DNA of 36,056 nt from Phaeodactylibacter sp. (GCA_020436535.1 JAGQXQ010000005.1:973-37028); one strand, 5' to 3'; positions 7,640-16,692 are shown, counted from the stretch's first letter. A program made the numbers and translations. The notes: a model not told the origin generated them from the letters alone.

Positions 7640-9556
7640 ATGAGCAATTTCATAGTTTCGGCAAGAAAATACCGGCCCGTCCGGTTTGACGATGTAGTGG
7701 GGCAGGAGCATGTATCCCAAACGCTGAAGAACGCCCTGAAGAACGAGCACCTGGCGCACGCCTTCCTCTTCTGCGGTCCGCGTGGGGTAGGGAAGACGAC
7801 CTGTGCCCGCATCCTGGCCAAGGTGCTGAACTGCCAGAACGTTTCGGCCGATTTCGAACCCTGCAACGAATGCTCGTCCTGCCAGGCCTTCAACGCCAAC
7901 TCCTCTTTCAACATCACCGAGCTGGACGCCGCCTCCAACAACAGCGTGGAGCACATCCGCGCCCTGATCGAGCAGGTGCGCTTCCAGCCGCAGCAGGGCA
8001 AATACAAGGTATTTATCATCGACGAGGTACACATGCTCTCCCAGCAGGCCTTCAACGCCTTCCTGAAAACCCTGGAGGAGCCGCCGCCCTATGCCATCTT
8101 CATCCTGGCCACCACCGAGAAGCACAAGATCATCCCCACTATCCTGTCCCGCTGCCAGATCTTCGACTTCCGCCGCATACAGGTGCCGGAAATGGTATCC
8201 CACCTGCAGGCCATCTGCCAGCAGGAAAACATCGAGGCCGATAAGGACGCCTTGCACATCATCGGCCAAAAGGCCGACGGCGCCCTGCGCGATGCCCTGT
8301 CCATCTTCGACCGCATCGTTTCCTTCTCCGGTAACCGCATCAGCTATGAAGATGTGATCACCAACCTCAATGTGCTCGATTACGACTACTACTTCCAGGT
8401 GGTTGACGCTCTGCTGGTGGAGGACAGCTCCAAAATACTGCTGCTCTTCGACACCATCCTCCGCAACGGCTTTGAGCCCGATATATTTATGACCGGCCTG
8501 GCCGAGCACTTACGCAACCTGCTGGTTTGTAAGGACGAGGCCACCCTGCAATTGCTGGAAGTGAGCGAAGGACTGCGGGTGCGCTACCTCGAGCAGGCCC
8601 GCCTGACGCCTTCCAGCTTACTGCTAACCGCCCTCAACCTGGCCAATGATTGCGATATCAACTACAAACTGGCGCGCAACAAACGCCTGCACGTGGAGAT
8701 GGCCCTCATCAAAATGGCCTACATCCCCCGGGCTTTCCAGCTGGCAGAAAACGGCGCCGCAGCCTTCAGCCCGGAAAAAAAAACGGCTGAACTGAGCAAC
8801 GCCCTCCAGCCCGAAAGTCGGAAGTCGGAAGTCGGAAACCCAACAACCCCTGGCCCGAAGCTGGAGCCGGAGCCTTCCAATACAGAAATTTCCGAGCCAG
8901 GCCCGCCTATCGTCAACCGTCAACCTGAACCTGAACTTGAAACTCAGGAAGGCGGGAAGTCGGAAACCCATCCCGAGCCGGAATCTCCGGCGCCCGAACC
9001 GTCGGCCGTCGGCCACCAATCTCAGTCACCAGCCTCTGAGCAACAATCCCCGCCCGGTACTCAGTCTCTGCCTCAGAAGAAAAGCCTGAAAAAGGGAGGC
9101 GCCCAGGACATGCCCCGGCTGATGGCCCTGGAGGCTATGCTGGCGGAAGTAAAGGCCGAAGAGGCCGAACTGCTTACCCAGGAAGTGCAGGAAGTGACCC
9201 AGGAACGGGTGGAAGAGGCCTGGAATTTGTACATCGAATCTCAGGGCCAGGAGTCTGTAAAGGTGATCATGCGCAATTCCACATTGCAACTAAGCGGGCA
9301 GAATGTGGTTGTGACCGTCACTTCCGCTCTGGCCGAAAATACGATCCGCCAGGAAAATAACCTGATGGACTATATGCGGGAAGTGCTCACCGCCCCTGAA
9401 CTGACCATGACCCTCCAGGTCGATAAGAGCAAAGCCGTGGAGCCGCCCAAACGCAAACGTATCCTCAGCAGCAAAGATAAATACCTGGCTATGCGGGAAA
9501 CCAACCCCAATATTACAGAACTGCAAAAGCGGTTTGATTTGAGGCCGGATGAGTAG
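7640..9556 (+). CDS. dnaX: DNA polymerase III subunit gamma/tau
   Basis: The clamp-loader ATPase that loads the sliding clamp during replication. The start chosen is ATG 7640, giving 638 residues: a GGAGG sits 6 nt upstream and the protein then begins MSNFIVSARKYRPVRFDDVV as in the family; an upstream in-frame start at 7607 adds an unlikely Arg/Gln/Ser tail. Seen: Walker A GPRGVGKTT (46-54), zinc Cys 65, 75, 78 and 81, Walker B IIDEVH (126-131), SRC sensor (170-172). Residues of about 385-490 form a Pro/Glu/Ser-rich linker carrying heptanucleotide tandem repeats at the DNA level, followed by a C-terminal tau-like domain (about 495-638). A strong GGAGG ribosome site is unusual in this phylum. 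Confidence 0.96.
   Translation: MSNFIVSARKYRPVRFDDVVGQEHVSQTLKNALKNEHLAHAFLFCGPRGVGKTTCARILAKVLNCQNVSADFEPCNECSSCQAFNANSSFNITELDAASNNSVEHIRALIEQVRFQPQQGKYKVFIIDEVHMLSQQAFNAFLKTLEEPPPYAIFILATTEKHKIIPTILSRCQIFDFRRIQVPEMVSHLQAICQQENIEADKDALHIIGQKADGALRDALSIFDRIVSFSGNRISYEDVITNLNVLDYDYYFQVVDALLVEDSSKILLLFDTILRNGFEPDIFMTGLAEHLRNLLVCKDEATLQLLEVSEGLRVRYLEQARLTPSSLLLTALNLANDCDINYKLARNKRLHVEMALIKMAYIPRAFQLAENGAAAFSPEKKTAELSNALQPESRKSEVGNPTTPGPKLEPEPSNTEISEPGPPIVNRQPEPELETQEGGKSETHPEPESPAPEPSAVGHQSQSPASEQQSPPGTQSLPQKKSLKKGGAQDMPRLMALEAMLAEVKAEEAELLTQEVQEVTQERVEEAWNLYIESQGQESVKVIMRNSTLQLSGQNVVVTVTSALAENTIRQENNLMDYMREVLTAPELTMTLQVDKSKAVEPPKRKRILSSKDKYLAMRETNPNITELQKRFDLRPDE
8817..9014 (+). repeat. Heptanucleotide tandem repeats inside the dnaX linker
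   Basis: Three different 7-nt units are tandemly repeated in the coding strand: GTCGGAA three times at 8817-8837 (a further single copy at 8959-8965), GTCAACC twice at 8912-8925 and GTCGGCC twice at 9001-9014. All begin with GTC. They encode part of the disordered linker between the ATPase and the C-terminal domain; the reading frame stays open through them. Confidence 0.8.
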
Positions 9557-9875
9557 GGGATGCTTGTGTGTTGTATGGCTGGATTGTTGTATTGTTGGCG
9601 CACCAATGCCAAACCTCAGACTGTAGCCAATTACGAACCGCCAAAAGCCAACCGCCGCCCACACATTTGTGATAAAAAATTGATTTTCTTGTTAAGAACA
9701 AGACAGTTCATACTACTTAAATTTGTAGAACGAGAACCAATAATGCAATGGCGTGTTTTTGTAAAAACCGGAAATTTTCAAAACAGCGGATATAAGTCTA
9801 TGAACAGGGTGTTTTTAAGGCTCCCTCAAACCTTGAACCCCAAAACATCCCAACAAAACCCTAAAAGGTAAAGCC
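9557..9875. other. Intergenic region between dnaX and the Crp/Fnr gene
   Basis: 319 nt without a credible gene. The left part (9565-9660) is low-complexity, with repeated TTGTATTGTTG-like words and two AACCGCC words. The right part holds a 17-nt palindrome and a -7 element (separate entry). A 103-codon open frame here has no family features and runs through these elements, so it is not called. Confidence 0.6.
9687..9725 (+). promoter_or_regulatory. Palindrome plus -7 element upstream of the Crp/Fnr gene
   Basis: TCTTGTT-AAG-AACAAGA (9687-9703) is a perfect inverted repeat with 7-bp arms. TAAATTTG at 9718-9725 fits TAnnTTTG. The palindrome covers the region where a -33 element would be, the usual position for an operator. 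Binding by the Crp/Fnr protein itself is only a guess. The leader to the ATG would be about 145 nt. Confidence 0.5.
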
Positions 9876-10568
9876 ATGAGTGATCAATCCCTTTGGTATC
9901 TGGAAAATATCGATGTAACCGGCATCTTCTGCCCCAAGAAGGTCGGCAGGGGCGACATGGACCAACATGTCCATAAAAACTTCAAAAAAGGAGAATACAT
10001 CTACCTGCCCGACGAGCATGCCGACAAGATATACTTCCTGACCGAAGGCCGGGTCAAGATCGGCGCCTACGGCGATTCCGGCAAGGAGATTACCAAGGCG
10101 ATCCTCTCCGCCGGCGAGGTGTTCGGCGAGCTTTCCCTCATTGGGGAAGACAAGCGGCGCGACTTCGCCTACGCTATGGAAAAAACCGTCGCTTGTGTGA
10201 TGTCGGTGCCGGATATGAGATCCATGATGCGCGACCACAACGGCCTCAGCCTGTTCCTGATGAAGATCATGGGCTCGCGTATGCTGGAGATGGAGCAGCG
10301 ACTGGAATCACTCGTTTTTAAGGATAGCCGCACCCGGATCATCGAGTTCCTGCACGAGTTGGGAGAGAAGAAAGGGCAGCGCGTCGGCTACGAGATGCTC
10401 GTCCGAAAATTTATGACCCACCAGGAAATCGCCAACCTGACCGCTACCTCCCGGCAAACCGTCACCACCGTCCTCAACGAACTGCGCAACCGCAACCTGC
10501 TGACCTTCAACCGCAAGCGCCTGCTGATCCGGGATATGGAGAAGTTGGGGAAGGCGGCGAGGGAATAG
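9876..10568 (+). CDS. Crp/Fnr-family transcriptional regulator
   Basis: A 230-residue DNA-binding regulator. The N-terminal cyclic-nucleotide-binding-like beta roll covers about residues 30-130 (KKGEYIYLPDEHADKIYFL, then LSAGEVFGELSLIGED in the place of the phosphate-binding cassette). A dimerisation helix follows, then a winged helix-turn-helix at about 184-222 (THQEIANLTATSRQTVTTVL, recognition helix around SRQTVTTVLNEL). The cassette lacks the Arg-Ser-Ala pair of cAMP-binding Crp (it reads EDKRRDFAYA), so cAMP binding is doubtful. The four-Cys pattern of Fnr is absent. It stands alone between dnaX and a convergent gene. The signal is unknown. Confidence 0.93.
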   Translation: MSDQSLWYLENIDVTGIFCPKKVGRGDMDQHVHKNFKKGEYIYLPDEHADKIYFLTEGRVKIGAYGDSGKEITKAILSAGEVFGELSLIGEDKRRDFAYAMEKTVACVMSVPDMRSMMRDHNGLSLFLMKIMGSRMLEMEQRLESLVFKDSRTRIIEFLHELGEKKGQRVGYEMLVRKFMTHQEIANLTATSRQTVTTVLNELRNRNLLTFNRKRLLIRDMEKLGKAARE

Positions 10569-10651
10569 AAAGAAATATTCGCATTGCTATATGGTTTCAT
10601 CGTTATTGCAAAGCTCCTAATGGGTAGTACGCCCTTTCCCCGTCCCCCTCG

Positions 10652-12619
10652 TTACTTCACCAACTGCACATCTCCCGTAAATTTCCTTACAAACCCATCA
10701 AGAAAGCGCACCTCAACCACGTAAGTGTACACTGCAGGAGATAACGTTTTACCCTTAAATGTTCCGTCCCAGCCGGCGCGGTTATCGTTGGTAAAGGTGT
10801 TGGTGGCCTCAAATACCAGCGCTCCCCAGCGGGTGAAAACGCGGAATATGGGTATCTCCTCCGCTTGCCGGCTCTGGGGGAAAAAGGTATCATTGCGCCC
10901 GTCTCCATTCGGGCTGAAGGCATTGGGGAGGTATACCTCCCGGTCTTTCAACACCCGGATGGCGATGGAATCCAGGACGGTGCAGCCGTTGGCGTCCGTT
11001 AAAGCCAGGTAATAATAAGCGTCGTCGAAGGGCCGCAGGCGGGGGCTGGCGCAGCCGGTGCAGGACAAGGCGCCCAGGGTATCGCCCAGCCATTGGTAGC
11101 TGAACGGAGGGCTGCCTAAGATATCGGGCTGAAGGGCCAGGCTGTCGCCCAGCAGAATCTCTCTATTTGCCCCGAGGTCGAGGCTTAAGGCAGCTTCTGT
11201 AATGGCAACGGATGTGGAAACTTCATCGCAGCTGCTGCTGAGGGTAACGGAATAAACGCCTCCCTGCGTCACCGTTAGCTCGGGGGCAGTGGAACCATCG
11301 CTCCACAGGAAGTCGCCGCCGGCAACGGTTGGCGCCAGGGTGATGGCCTCACCCGGGCAAAGGGCTTCCGGGAATTGCCCCAGGTTGATGGACAGGGAGT
11401 CGATGAAAACGTTGGTAGAGTCGTTTTGTGTCGCCGTAGCGGGATTATCTGATACGGCAACGGTACCCAGCCCCTCCGGGAGTCCGCTGAGCGTCGCCTG
11501 ATTTTTGTATACTCCGAAAGCATTGTCGGGAACCGTGACGGTAACCGCCAGAATGCTGCGGCCTTCCGGAAGATCGATACCCTCTATTCTCAAACGGGTG
11601 GTTCCAACGCCACCGGCGGTGATCGTCCCGCCCACCGGATTATCGATGGCGGAGATGAGGAAGCCTTCGGGAAATACATCTTCGAAGGTTAGATCCACCT
11701 GCACCCGGCCGGAAGCATTGGCCAGTTCGAAGTAGTACGTCAGCTCACTACAGGGAATCGCCTGCACCGGTTCCACCCGCTTCTTCATCTGCACCGTGTA
11801 GGGGCAGGAGCAGCCGTCGCTGCGTTGGGCGGCCGGGCCGGTGGCTTCGATGATGACTTCACCGGTGGTTTTGTCGATCGAAAAAAAGCTGTTCTGGCTG
11901 CCTGTGCCAGGGGAACTGCCGTATCCGAAGAGGTTGCCAAAGGCGTCAAAGAAGATGGAACCGAGGGTTCCTCCTGTATTGTCAGCTGCAAAAGGTGTAA
12001 GGATCTGCCCCGCTTCGGTGTCGATGATCACCAGCCTTTGGTTGAGGGCGTCCCAGCCGTAGAGGGTTGCTTCATCGGTTGGGTCAAAGGCAATATCATA
12101 GACGGCGGAATTGTTGCCGGGGAAATTGACCGTTCTCGCCGGATGGTTCGCCGTTTCCAGGTCGACAAAAATAATGGCCTCGGTGGAACCGTTGAAGCCG
12201 CCGCTGACCGAGAGCAGCACCAGATACTTCCCATCCGGACTGACGTCACCCGCCGGGTAGCTCGCGCTGGATGGCATGCCTTCAGGCAGTCCCAGGGAAA
12301 AAGCGGCCCCATTACTATCGATGCGGTACAAGCCGCCGGTCTCCGAATTGACGGCGTAGATGAAGTTGTCAGTCGAGCGGTAGCCCAGCCCGTTGAGGAC
12401 GAAGCCCACCGGGCCGGCGGGCAGCCCGTTGAAAGTGACGTTGCCGGTGGCCTGGCTGACCTGCACCTCGTAAACGGTGCTGGAACTCTGCGGGGCGATA
12501 GCCAGGTAGAAGCTGCCCCGGCAGGTGAAAGGTTGCTGGGCGGTGAGGGAAGGACAGGCAAGTGCCCAGAAGGACAGGAAAGCGAGATGGTATGCTGGGT
12601 GTTTCATCTTGAATTTCAT
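10652..12619 (-). CDS. T9SS-secreted protein with beta-propeller-like N-terminus and CHU_C sorting domain
   Basis: About 655 residues from the ATG at 12619 (ATG 12607 is also possible; the longer start at 12658 adds a non-signal leader). The first ~28 residues are a signal peptide ending PSLTAQQ. Residues of about 30-270 resemble a DUF6923-like propeller region (YAVNSETGGLYRID, GDVSPDGKYLVLLS). Then comes a DUF11-like domain (about 278-400), Ig-like stretches, and a gliding-motility-associated C-terminal domain at about 558-655 with VYLPNAFSPNGDGRNDTFF, FTRWG and FTGDVQLVK. This domain directs export through the type IX system and surface attachment. It is single and convergent to the Crp/Fnr gene. 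Role beyond surface location is unknown. Confidence 0.88.
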   Translation of the reverse strand: MKFKMKHPAYHLAFLSFWALACPSLTAQQPFTCRGSFYLAIAPQSSSTVYEVQVSQATGNVTFNGLPAGPVGFVLNGLGYRSTDNFIYAVNSETGGLYRIDSNGAAFSLGLPEGMPSSASYPAGDVSPDGKYLVLLSVSGGFNGSTEAIIFVDLETANHPARTVNFPGNNSAVYDIAFDPTDEATLYGWDALNQRLVIIDTEAGQILTPFAADNTGGTLGSIFFDAFGNLFGYGSSPGTGSQNSFFSIDKTTGEVIIEATGPAAQRSDGCSCPYTVQMKKRVEPVQAIPCSELTYYFELANASGRVQVDLTFEDVFPEGFLISAIDNPVGGTITAGGVGTTRLRIEGIDLPEGRSILAVTVTVPDNAFGVYKNQATLSGLPEGLGTVAVSDNPATATQNDSTNVFIDSLSINLGQFPEALCPGEAITLAPTVAGGDFLWSDGSTAPELTVTQGGVYSVTLSSSCDEVSTSVAITEAALSLDLGANREILLGDSLALQPDILGSPPFSYQWLGDTLGALSCTGCASPRLRPFDDAYYYLALTDANGCTVLDSIAIRVLKDREVYLPNAFSPNGDGRNDTFFPQSRQAEEIPIFRVFTRWGALVFEATNTFTNDNRAGWDGTFKGKTLSPAVYTYVVEVRFLDGFVRKFTGDVQLVK

Positions 12620-12636
12620 AGCTTTCAGAAAAAAAA

Positions 12637-12659
12637 TTTGAGGTTTCCAAAACCTCAAA
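12637..12659. repeat. Perfect palindrome with AGGTTT-N3-AAACCT core
   Basis: TTTGAGGTTT-CCA-AAACCTCAAA, 10-bp arms with a 3-nt loop, 18 nt before the start of the T9SS protein. It shares its core with the longer palindrome at 21306-21338. Confidence 0.75.
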
Positions 12660-13251
12660 GGTTTGGAGTTTCCGGCCGGGAAATGGCCGCTATGAATTTA
12701 AACTTTTTTAATGGTAGCCTCCTGGTGCGGGCTTGCTTTTTTTTGGTAATGCGGCTTGCTTTTGTGCTTCTCTGCCCGTGATCTCAGGGCGGTTGGGCAA
12801 GGCAGGGGCATTGATTATAAGCAGATGGAAGTAAAAAGAACAGCATTAAAAAACAACTCAGCAAGGTTTGTTTAAGAATAGAGGGCAGGTTTTGTAAACG
12901 CACACACATTTAGCACAGAAGCTGCTGAGAAACCTAAGCTCGATGTGGAATTAGAAGTGGTAAAAAGCAGAGAAGGGCATTTGGCTAAAGATCGCACGTT
13001 TTGCATAGAAAAAAGGTTTTTAGGATGGAAAAAGAAGCAACAAGGTAAGCGAAAAACATTACATTCTCACTTTTAACACATTGTCTGTAATCACATTGTT
13101 GTTCCTGGCCGGGCTTCCAATTACTTAAAACTAATACTCAGGCTTGCGTTTTGGCTATGGCTGGCGGCAGCAGGCATAGTCCGAAAAGGGAAAAGGCCAA
13201 TCCAAAAACGATCACAAATTCGTATCTTCCCGGCGGACAAAATCAGGAACC
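12660..13251. other. Intergenic region without a recognised gene
   Basis: About 590 nt between divergent genes (T9SS protein and helicase-nuclease). It is more AT-rich than the surrounding coding DNA. No open frame with family features, no strong hairpin and no complete TTTG/TAnnTTTG promoter was found, though both flanking genes must be transcribed from here. A 63-codon frame at 13151-13342 overlaps the helicase start and is not called. Confidence 0.6.
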
Positions 13252-16200
13252 ATGCCCGAGGCGCCGCCCAGCCGACACCAGTACAACGAAGCCTTTCTGG
13301 ATGCCCTCGCCCAGCTCAACCCGCAGCAGCGCGAAGCGGTAGAGCACATCGAAGGCCCGGTGCTCGCTCTGGCCGGGCCCGGTACGGGGAAAACCCACAT
13401 CCTCTCCGCCCGCATCGGCCGCATCCTGATGGAAACGGACGCCCAGGCTCAGAACATCCTCTGCCTTACCTTCACCGACGCAGGCGTCAACGCCATGCGG
13501 CAGCGCTTGCTCGAATTCATCGGCCCGGAGGCCCACCGGGTTCACATATATACCTTCCATTCTTTTTGCAACAGCATCATACAGGATAACCTGGAGCTCT
13601 TCGGCCGGCAGGACATGGAGCCCGTCAGCGAGTTGGAGCAGGTAGAACTCATCCGCAGCCTGCTGGACGAGCTAGATGTTCACCATCCACTGCGCCGTGG
13701 CCGCCCCGACCCCTACTTCTACGAAGGCCACCTGCGGGGCCTCTTCCAGCGGATGAAAGCCGAGGACTGGACGGTGGAACTGATCGATGAAAAGATCGAT
13801 GAATACCTGGAAAGCCTGCCGAATCGGGAGGAGTTTATTTACAAGGTCAACCGGGGCAAAATTCGCAAGGGCAGCCTCAAGCAGTCGAAGATCGAAGAAG
13901 CCCAAAACCGAATGGAACTGCTGCGTGCCGCCGCCGCGCTTTTCCCCCGTTACCAACAAGCCATATACCAGGCGCGCCGCTACGACTACGACGATATGAT
14001 CCTGTGGGTACTGCGCGCCTTCGAGGAGCAGGAGAACTTGCTGCGTGCCTATCAGGAACAATACCTCTACTTTCTGGTCGATGAATACCAGGATACCAAC
14101 AGCGCTCAGAATGAGATCATCCACCAGTTGATCGCCTTTTGGGAACAGCCCAATATCTTTATTGTGGGCGACGATGACCAGTCGATTTACGAGTTTCAGG
14201 GCGCCCGCCTGAAGAACCTGACCGATTTTTACCATCAGTTTCAGCCGGACATCAAGTTGGTCCTGCTTCAGCACAACTACCGCTCTTCTCAGCACATTCT
14301 GGATGCCTCCCGGGAGGTGATCCGGCACAACGAGCTACGCATCGTTAATAAACTTCAGGATCTGGGTATCGAAAAACTGCTGATCGCTAAAAATGGAGAT
14401 TTTGCCAGCACGCCCCTCCGCCCACAGGTGGTGGCCTATCCCAACCGCCTGCACGAGGAGACGGATATCGTTCAGCAAATAAGTAGTTTGTACGAAGAAG
14501 GAGTCCCGCTTCGGGAAGTGGCGGTCATCTACGCCAAGCACCGGCAGGCAGAGCAACTGGTGGAGTTGCTGGAAAAGTCAGGTATTCCCTACAATACCCG
14601 CCGGAAGATCAATACGCTGGACCTGCCGCTGATCCGCAACCTGCGGCAGATGCTGGAGTACTTCGCGGCGGAATTCCAACAGCCGAACAGCGGCGAATAC
14701 CTGCTCTTTCAGATCCTCCATTTTACCTTTTTCGAGTTGCACCCCGACGACCTTGCCCGCCTGAGCCTCCACCAGGCCCGCTTCGATTGGAGCCAGCGCC
14801 CGCCCTGGCGGGAGCTGCTGGCCGATGAGCCGGGTTTGGATAAGATAGGGCTGAAGGACAAGCTCGCTCTGCAGCGATTTACCGATTTTCACAACCATAT
14901 CCTGCGGGAGTACAGCAGCCTGAGCGCGCCCGCTTTTGTAGAACGCCTGATCAACCGCAGTGGCCTGCTCAAGTACGTGCTGGAGCACGAACGGAAAACG
15001 CTCCTGCTGCAGGCCCTGAAGGCCTTCGTTGATTTCGTCAAGGCCGAGGCTGCCCGCAGCCCCCGCCTCACCGTTGGCCGCCTGCTCGACCTGTTCCGCA
15101 ATATGGACGCCAACCGCATCGCCCTGGAGGCGAGTAGTTCGCTCCAGGTGGAAGCGGGAGTCAACCTGCTCACTGCTCACAGCGCCAAGGGGCTGGAGTT
15201 TCGCTATGTCTACCTGATCGACTGCGGGCCACACTGGGAGCCGCGCACCCGGGCCAGCGCTTTCCAGTTCACCCTCCCTGACACCCTGACTTTCTCCGGG
15301 GAGGAGGACGCTCTGGAAGCCCGCCGCCGCCTCTTCTACGTAGCCATGACCCGCGCCAAGGAACGCCTCCATATTTCTTACAGTGAAGCAGACGACAAGG
15401 GCAAGCCCCAGCAGCGCGCCATTTTCATAGAGGAGATCCTCAAGAGCAGCGGGCTGGAAGTGCAGCAACGCGCCCTGCCCGCCGCCGCTCTGCTGGAGGC
15501 CGAAACGTTGCGCTTGCTCGAGCAGGAAACGCCCCAGGTGGAACCCTTGGATGAAGAAACCGTCAGCGGCCTGCTGGAAGGCTTCCAGCTCAGCGTATCG
15601 GCCATGAACCGCTACCTGATGTGCCCGTTGGGTTTTTATTACGAAAATGTGCTGAAAGCCCCTACGCTGATGCGGGAAGCCGCCCACTACGGCACCGCTA
15701 TGCACAACGCCTTGCAGCGCCTCTTCGAGCGCATGAAGGCCTCGAAGGACAAAGCCTTTGCCACGGAAGCCCAGTTCATCAAACTATTCGACCAGGAAAT
15801 GGAGCGTCGCCAGGGCTTCTTTTCCCGTAAGGAATACCTTCGCCGCCTGGAAATGGGCCGCCGCAACCTGTCGGAATACTATAAACTCCATATCCGCACC
15901 TGGGAAAAGAACGTGCAGTTGGAACACAAACCCCGCAACGTGGAAATGGACGGCGTGCCCATCACCGGCAGTATTGACCGCCTCATTCTGGACGGGCTGG
16001 CCGAAGCGCGGGTGGTCGACTACAAGACCGGCAGCCAGAACGACGCCAAAATGAGGCGCCCTACCGGCGCCAACCCTCATGGCGGCAGCTACTGGCGGCA
16101 GTTGGTGTTCTACAAGATCCTCTACGAGAGCCAGCCCGCCAACACCCGCACCGTCAAAAGCGGTGTGATCTCCTACCTGGAACCGGACACTCGGGGCGAG

Positions 16201-16401
16201 TTTCAGGAAAAGGAGCTGATCTATACGCCCAAAGACGTGGAAGTAGTAAGCGGGCTTATCCAGGAGGTGTACGGCAAGATCATGGCCCACGACTTCTACA
16301 CCGGCTGCGGGGAGCCCAACTGCCCCTGGTGCAATTTCCTGCGGCACAATGTGGTGGTGGATACCTTCTCGGAGCGGGAAGTGGAGGAGTTGGATGATTG
16401 A
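13252..16401 (+). CDS. UvrD/Rep-type helicase fused to a RecB-like iron-sulfur nuclease
   Basis: A 1049-residue DNA-repair protein. Helicase motifs in order: GPGTGKT (Walker A, Lys47), LTFTDAGVNAMRQRL, TFHSFCN, DEYQDT (from 277), GDDDQSIYEFQGA, QHNYRSS, TAHSAKGLEF, and FYVAMTRAKERL (motif VI). From about residue 780 a PD-(D/E)XK nuclease follows: SVSAMNRYLMCPLGFYYE, HYGTAMHNALQRLFE, then GSIDRLI and VVDYKTG with the catalytic Asp and Lys. Cys791 plus Cys1019, Cys1024 and Cys1027 (CGEPNCPWC) match the four-Cys cluster of AddB/Cas4-type Fe-S nucleases. It likely unwinds and resects DNA ends in one chain. No addA/recC partner is adjacent. Gene symbol left open because it is neither canonical UvrD nor AddAB. 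Confidence 0.93.
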   Translation: MPEAPPSRHQYNEAFLDALAQLNPQQREAVEHIEGPVLALAGPGTGKTHILSARIGRILMETDAQAQNILCLTFTDAGVNAMRQRLLEFIGPEAHRVHIYTFHSFCNSIIQDNLELFGRQDMEPVSELEQVELIRSLLDELDVHHPLRRGRPDPYFYEGHLRGLFQRMKAEDWTVELIDEKIDEYLESLPNREEFIYKVNRGKIRKGSLKQSKIEEAQNRMELLRAAAALFPRYQQAIYQARRYDYDDMILWVLRAFEEQENLLRAYQEQYLYFLVDEYQDTNSAQNEIIHQLIAFWEQPNIFIVGDDDQSIYEFQGARLKNLTDFYHQFQPDIKLVLLQHNYRSSQHILDASREVIRHNELRIVNKLQDLGIEKLLIAKNGDFASTPLRPQVVAYPNRLHEETDIVQQISSLYEEGVPLREVAVIYAKHRQAEQLVELLEKSGIPYNTRRKINTLDLPLIRNLRQMLEYFAAEFQQPNSGEYLLFQILHFTFFELHPDDLARLSLHQARFDWSQRPPWRELLADEPGLDKIGLKDKLALQRFTDFHNHILREYSSLSAPAFVERLINRSGLLKYVLEHERKTLLLQALKAFVDFVKAEAARSPRLTVGRLLDLFRNMDANRIALEASSSLQVEAGVNLLTAHSAKGLEFRYVYLIDCGPHWEPRTRASAFQFTLPDTLTFSGEEDALEARRRLFYVAMTRAKERLHISYSEADDKGKPQQRAIFIEEILKSSGLEVQQRALPAAALLEAETLRLLEQETPQVEPLDEETVSGLLEGFQLSVSAMNRYLMCPLGFYYENVLKAPTLMREAAHYGTAMHNALQRLFERMKASKDKAFATEAQFIKLFDQEMERRQGFFSRKEYLRRLEMGRRNLSEYYKLHIRTWEKNVQLEHKPRNVEMDGVPITGSIDRLILDGLAEARVVDYKTGSQNDAKMRRPTGANPHGGSYWRQLVFYKILYESQPANTRTVKSGVISYLEPDTRGEFQEKELIYTPKDVEVVSGLIQEVYGKIMAHDFYTGCGEPNCPWCNFLRHNVVVDTFSEREVEELDD

Positions 16402-16414
16402 GGGGGCGTTCGTC

Positions 16415-16692
16415 AAGTGGCCACTTTGAGTTGAATGTTGTCAACTTTGGGAGTGACGTCGACTGGCCACTCCAGCATAACCTGCTTTGACGCTCGCCTG
16501 TCGACTATCGCGAATAGGCCTTCTCGCTTTAAGGCTCTACAGCACTCGGCCATGTATTATTATCGGTGAAGGTTGACGAGCGCTTTATGGCGCGGCCGGT
16601 GGCGCTGCGGTGACGTGAGCTGACAACTTCGAGTTGTCTGCTCACTTATAGCCCAGGGAAGCAAGTCAGCAGACAACTCGAAGTTGTCAGCT
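16415..16692. repeat. Nested palindromes in the intergenic region after the helicase-nuclease
   Basis: The 445 nt between the helicase-nuclease and the peptidase hold no gene. Two 25-nt arms (16618-16642 and 16668-16692) form a perfect inverted repeat with a 25-nt spacer. Each arm is itself centred on GACAACT-TCG-AGTTGTC, a 17-nt palindrome, so the sequence can fold as one long stem or two small ones. AAGTGGCCACTT (16415-16426) is another perfect palindrome, and ACTGGCCACT recurs at 16463-16472. The segment ACATTCAAC appears at both ends in opposite orientations. No transposase is present. Confidence 0.8.

Noticed and set aside
9560-9871. 103-codon plus-strand frame between dnaX and the Crp/Fnr gene
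   Set aside because: It runs through low-complexity repeats, the 17-nt palindrome and the -7 element; no family features.
11825-12781. 318-codon plus-strand frame opposite the T9SS protein
   Set aside because: Shadow frame; no motif, while the minus strand has a signal peptide and a CHU_C domain.
14578-15705. 375-codon minus-strand frame opposite the helicase-nuclease
   Set aside because: Shadow of a GC-rich coding region; the plus strand carries all helicase motifs.
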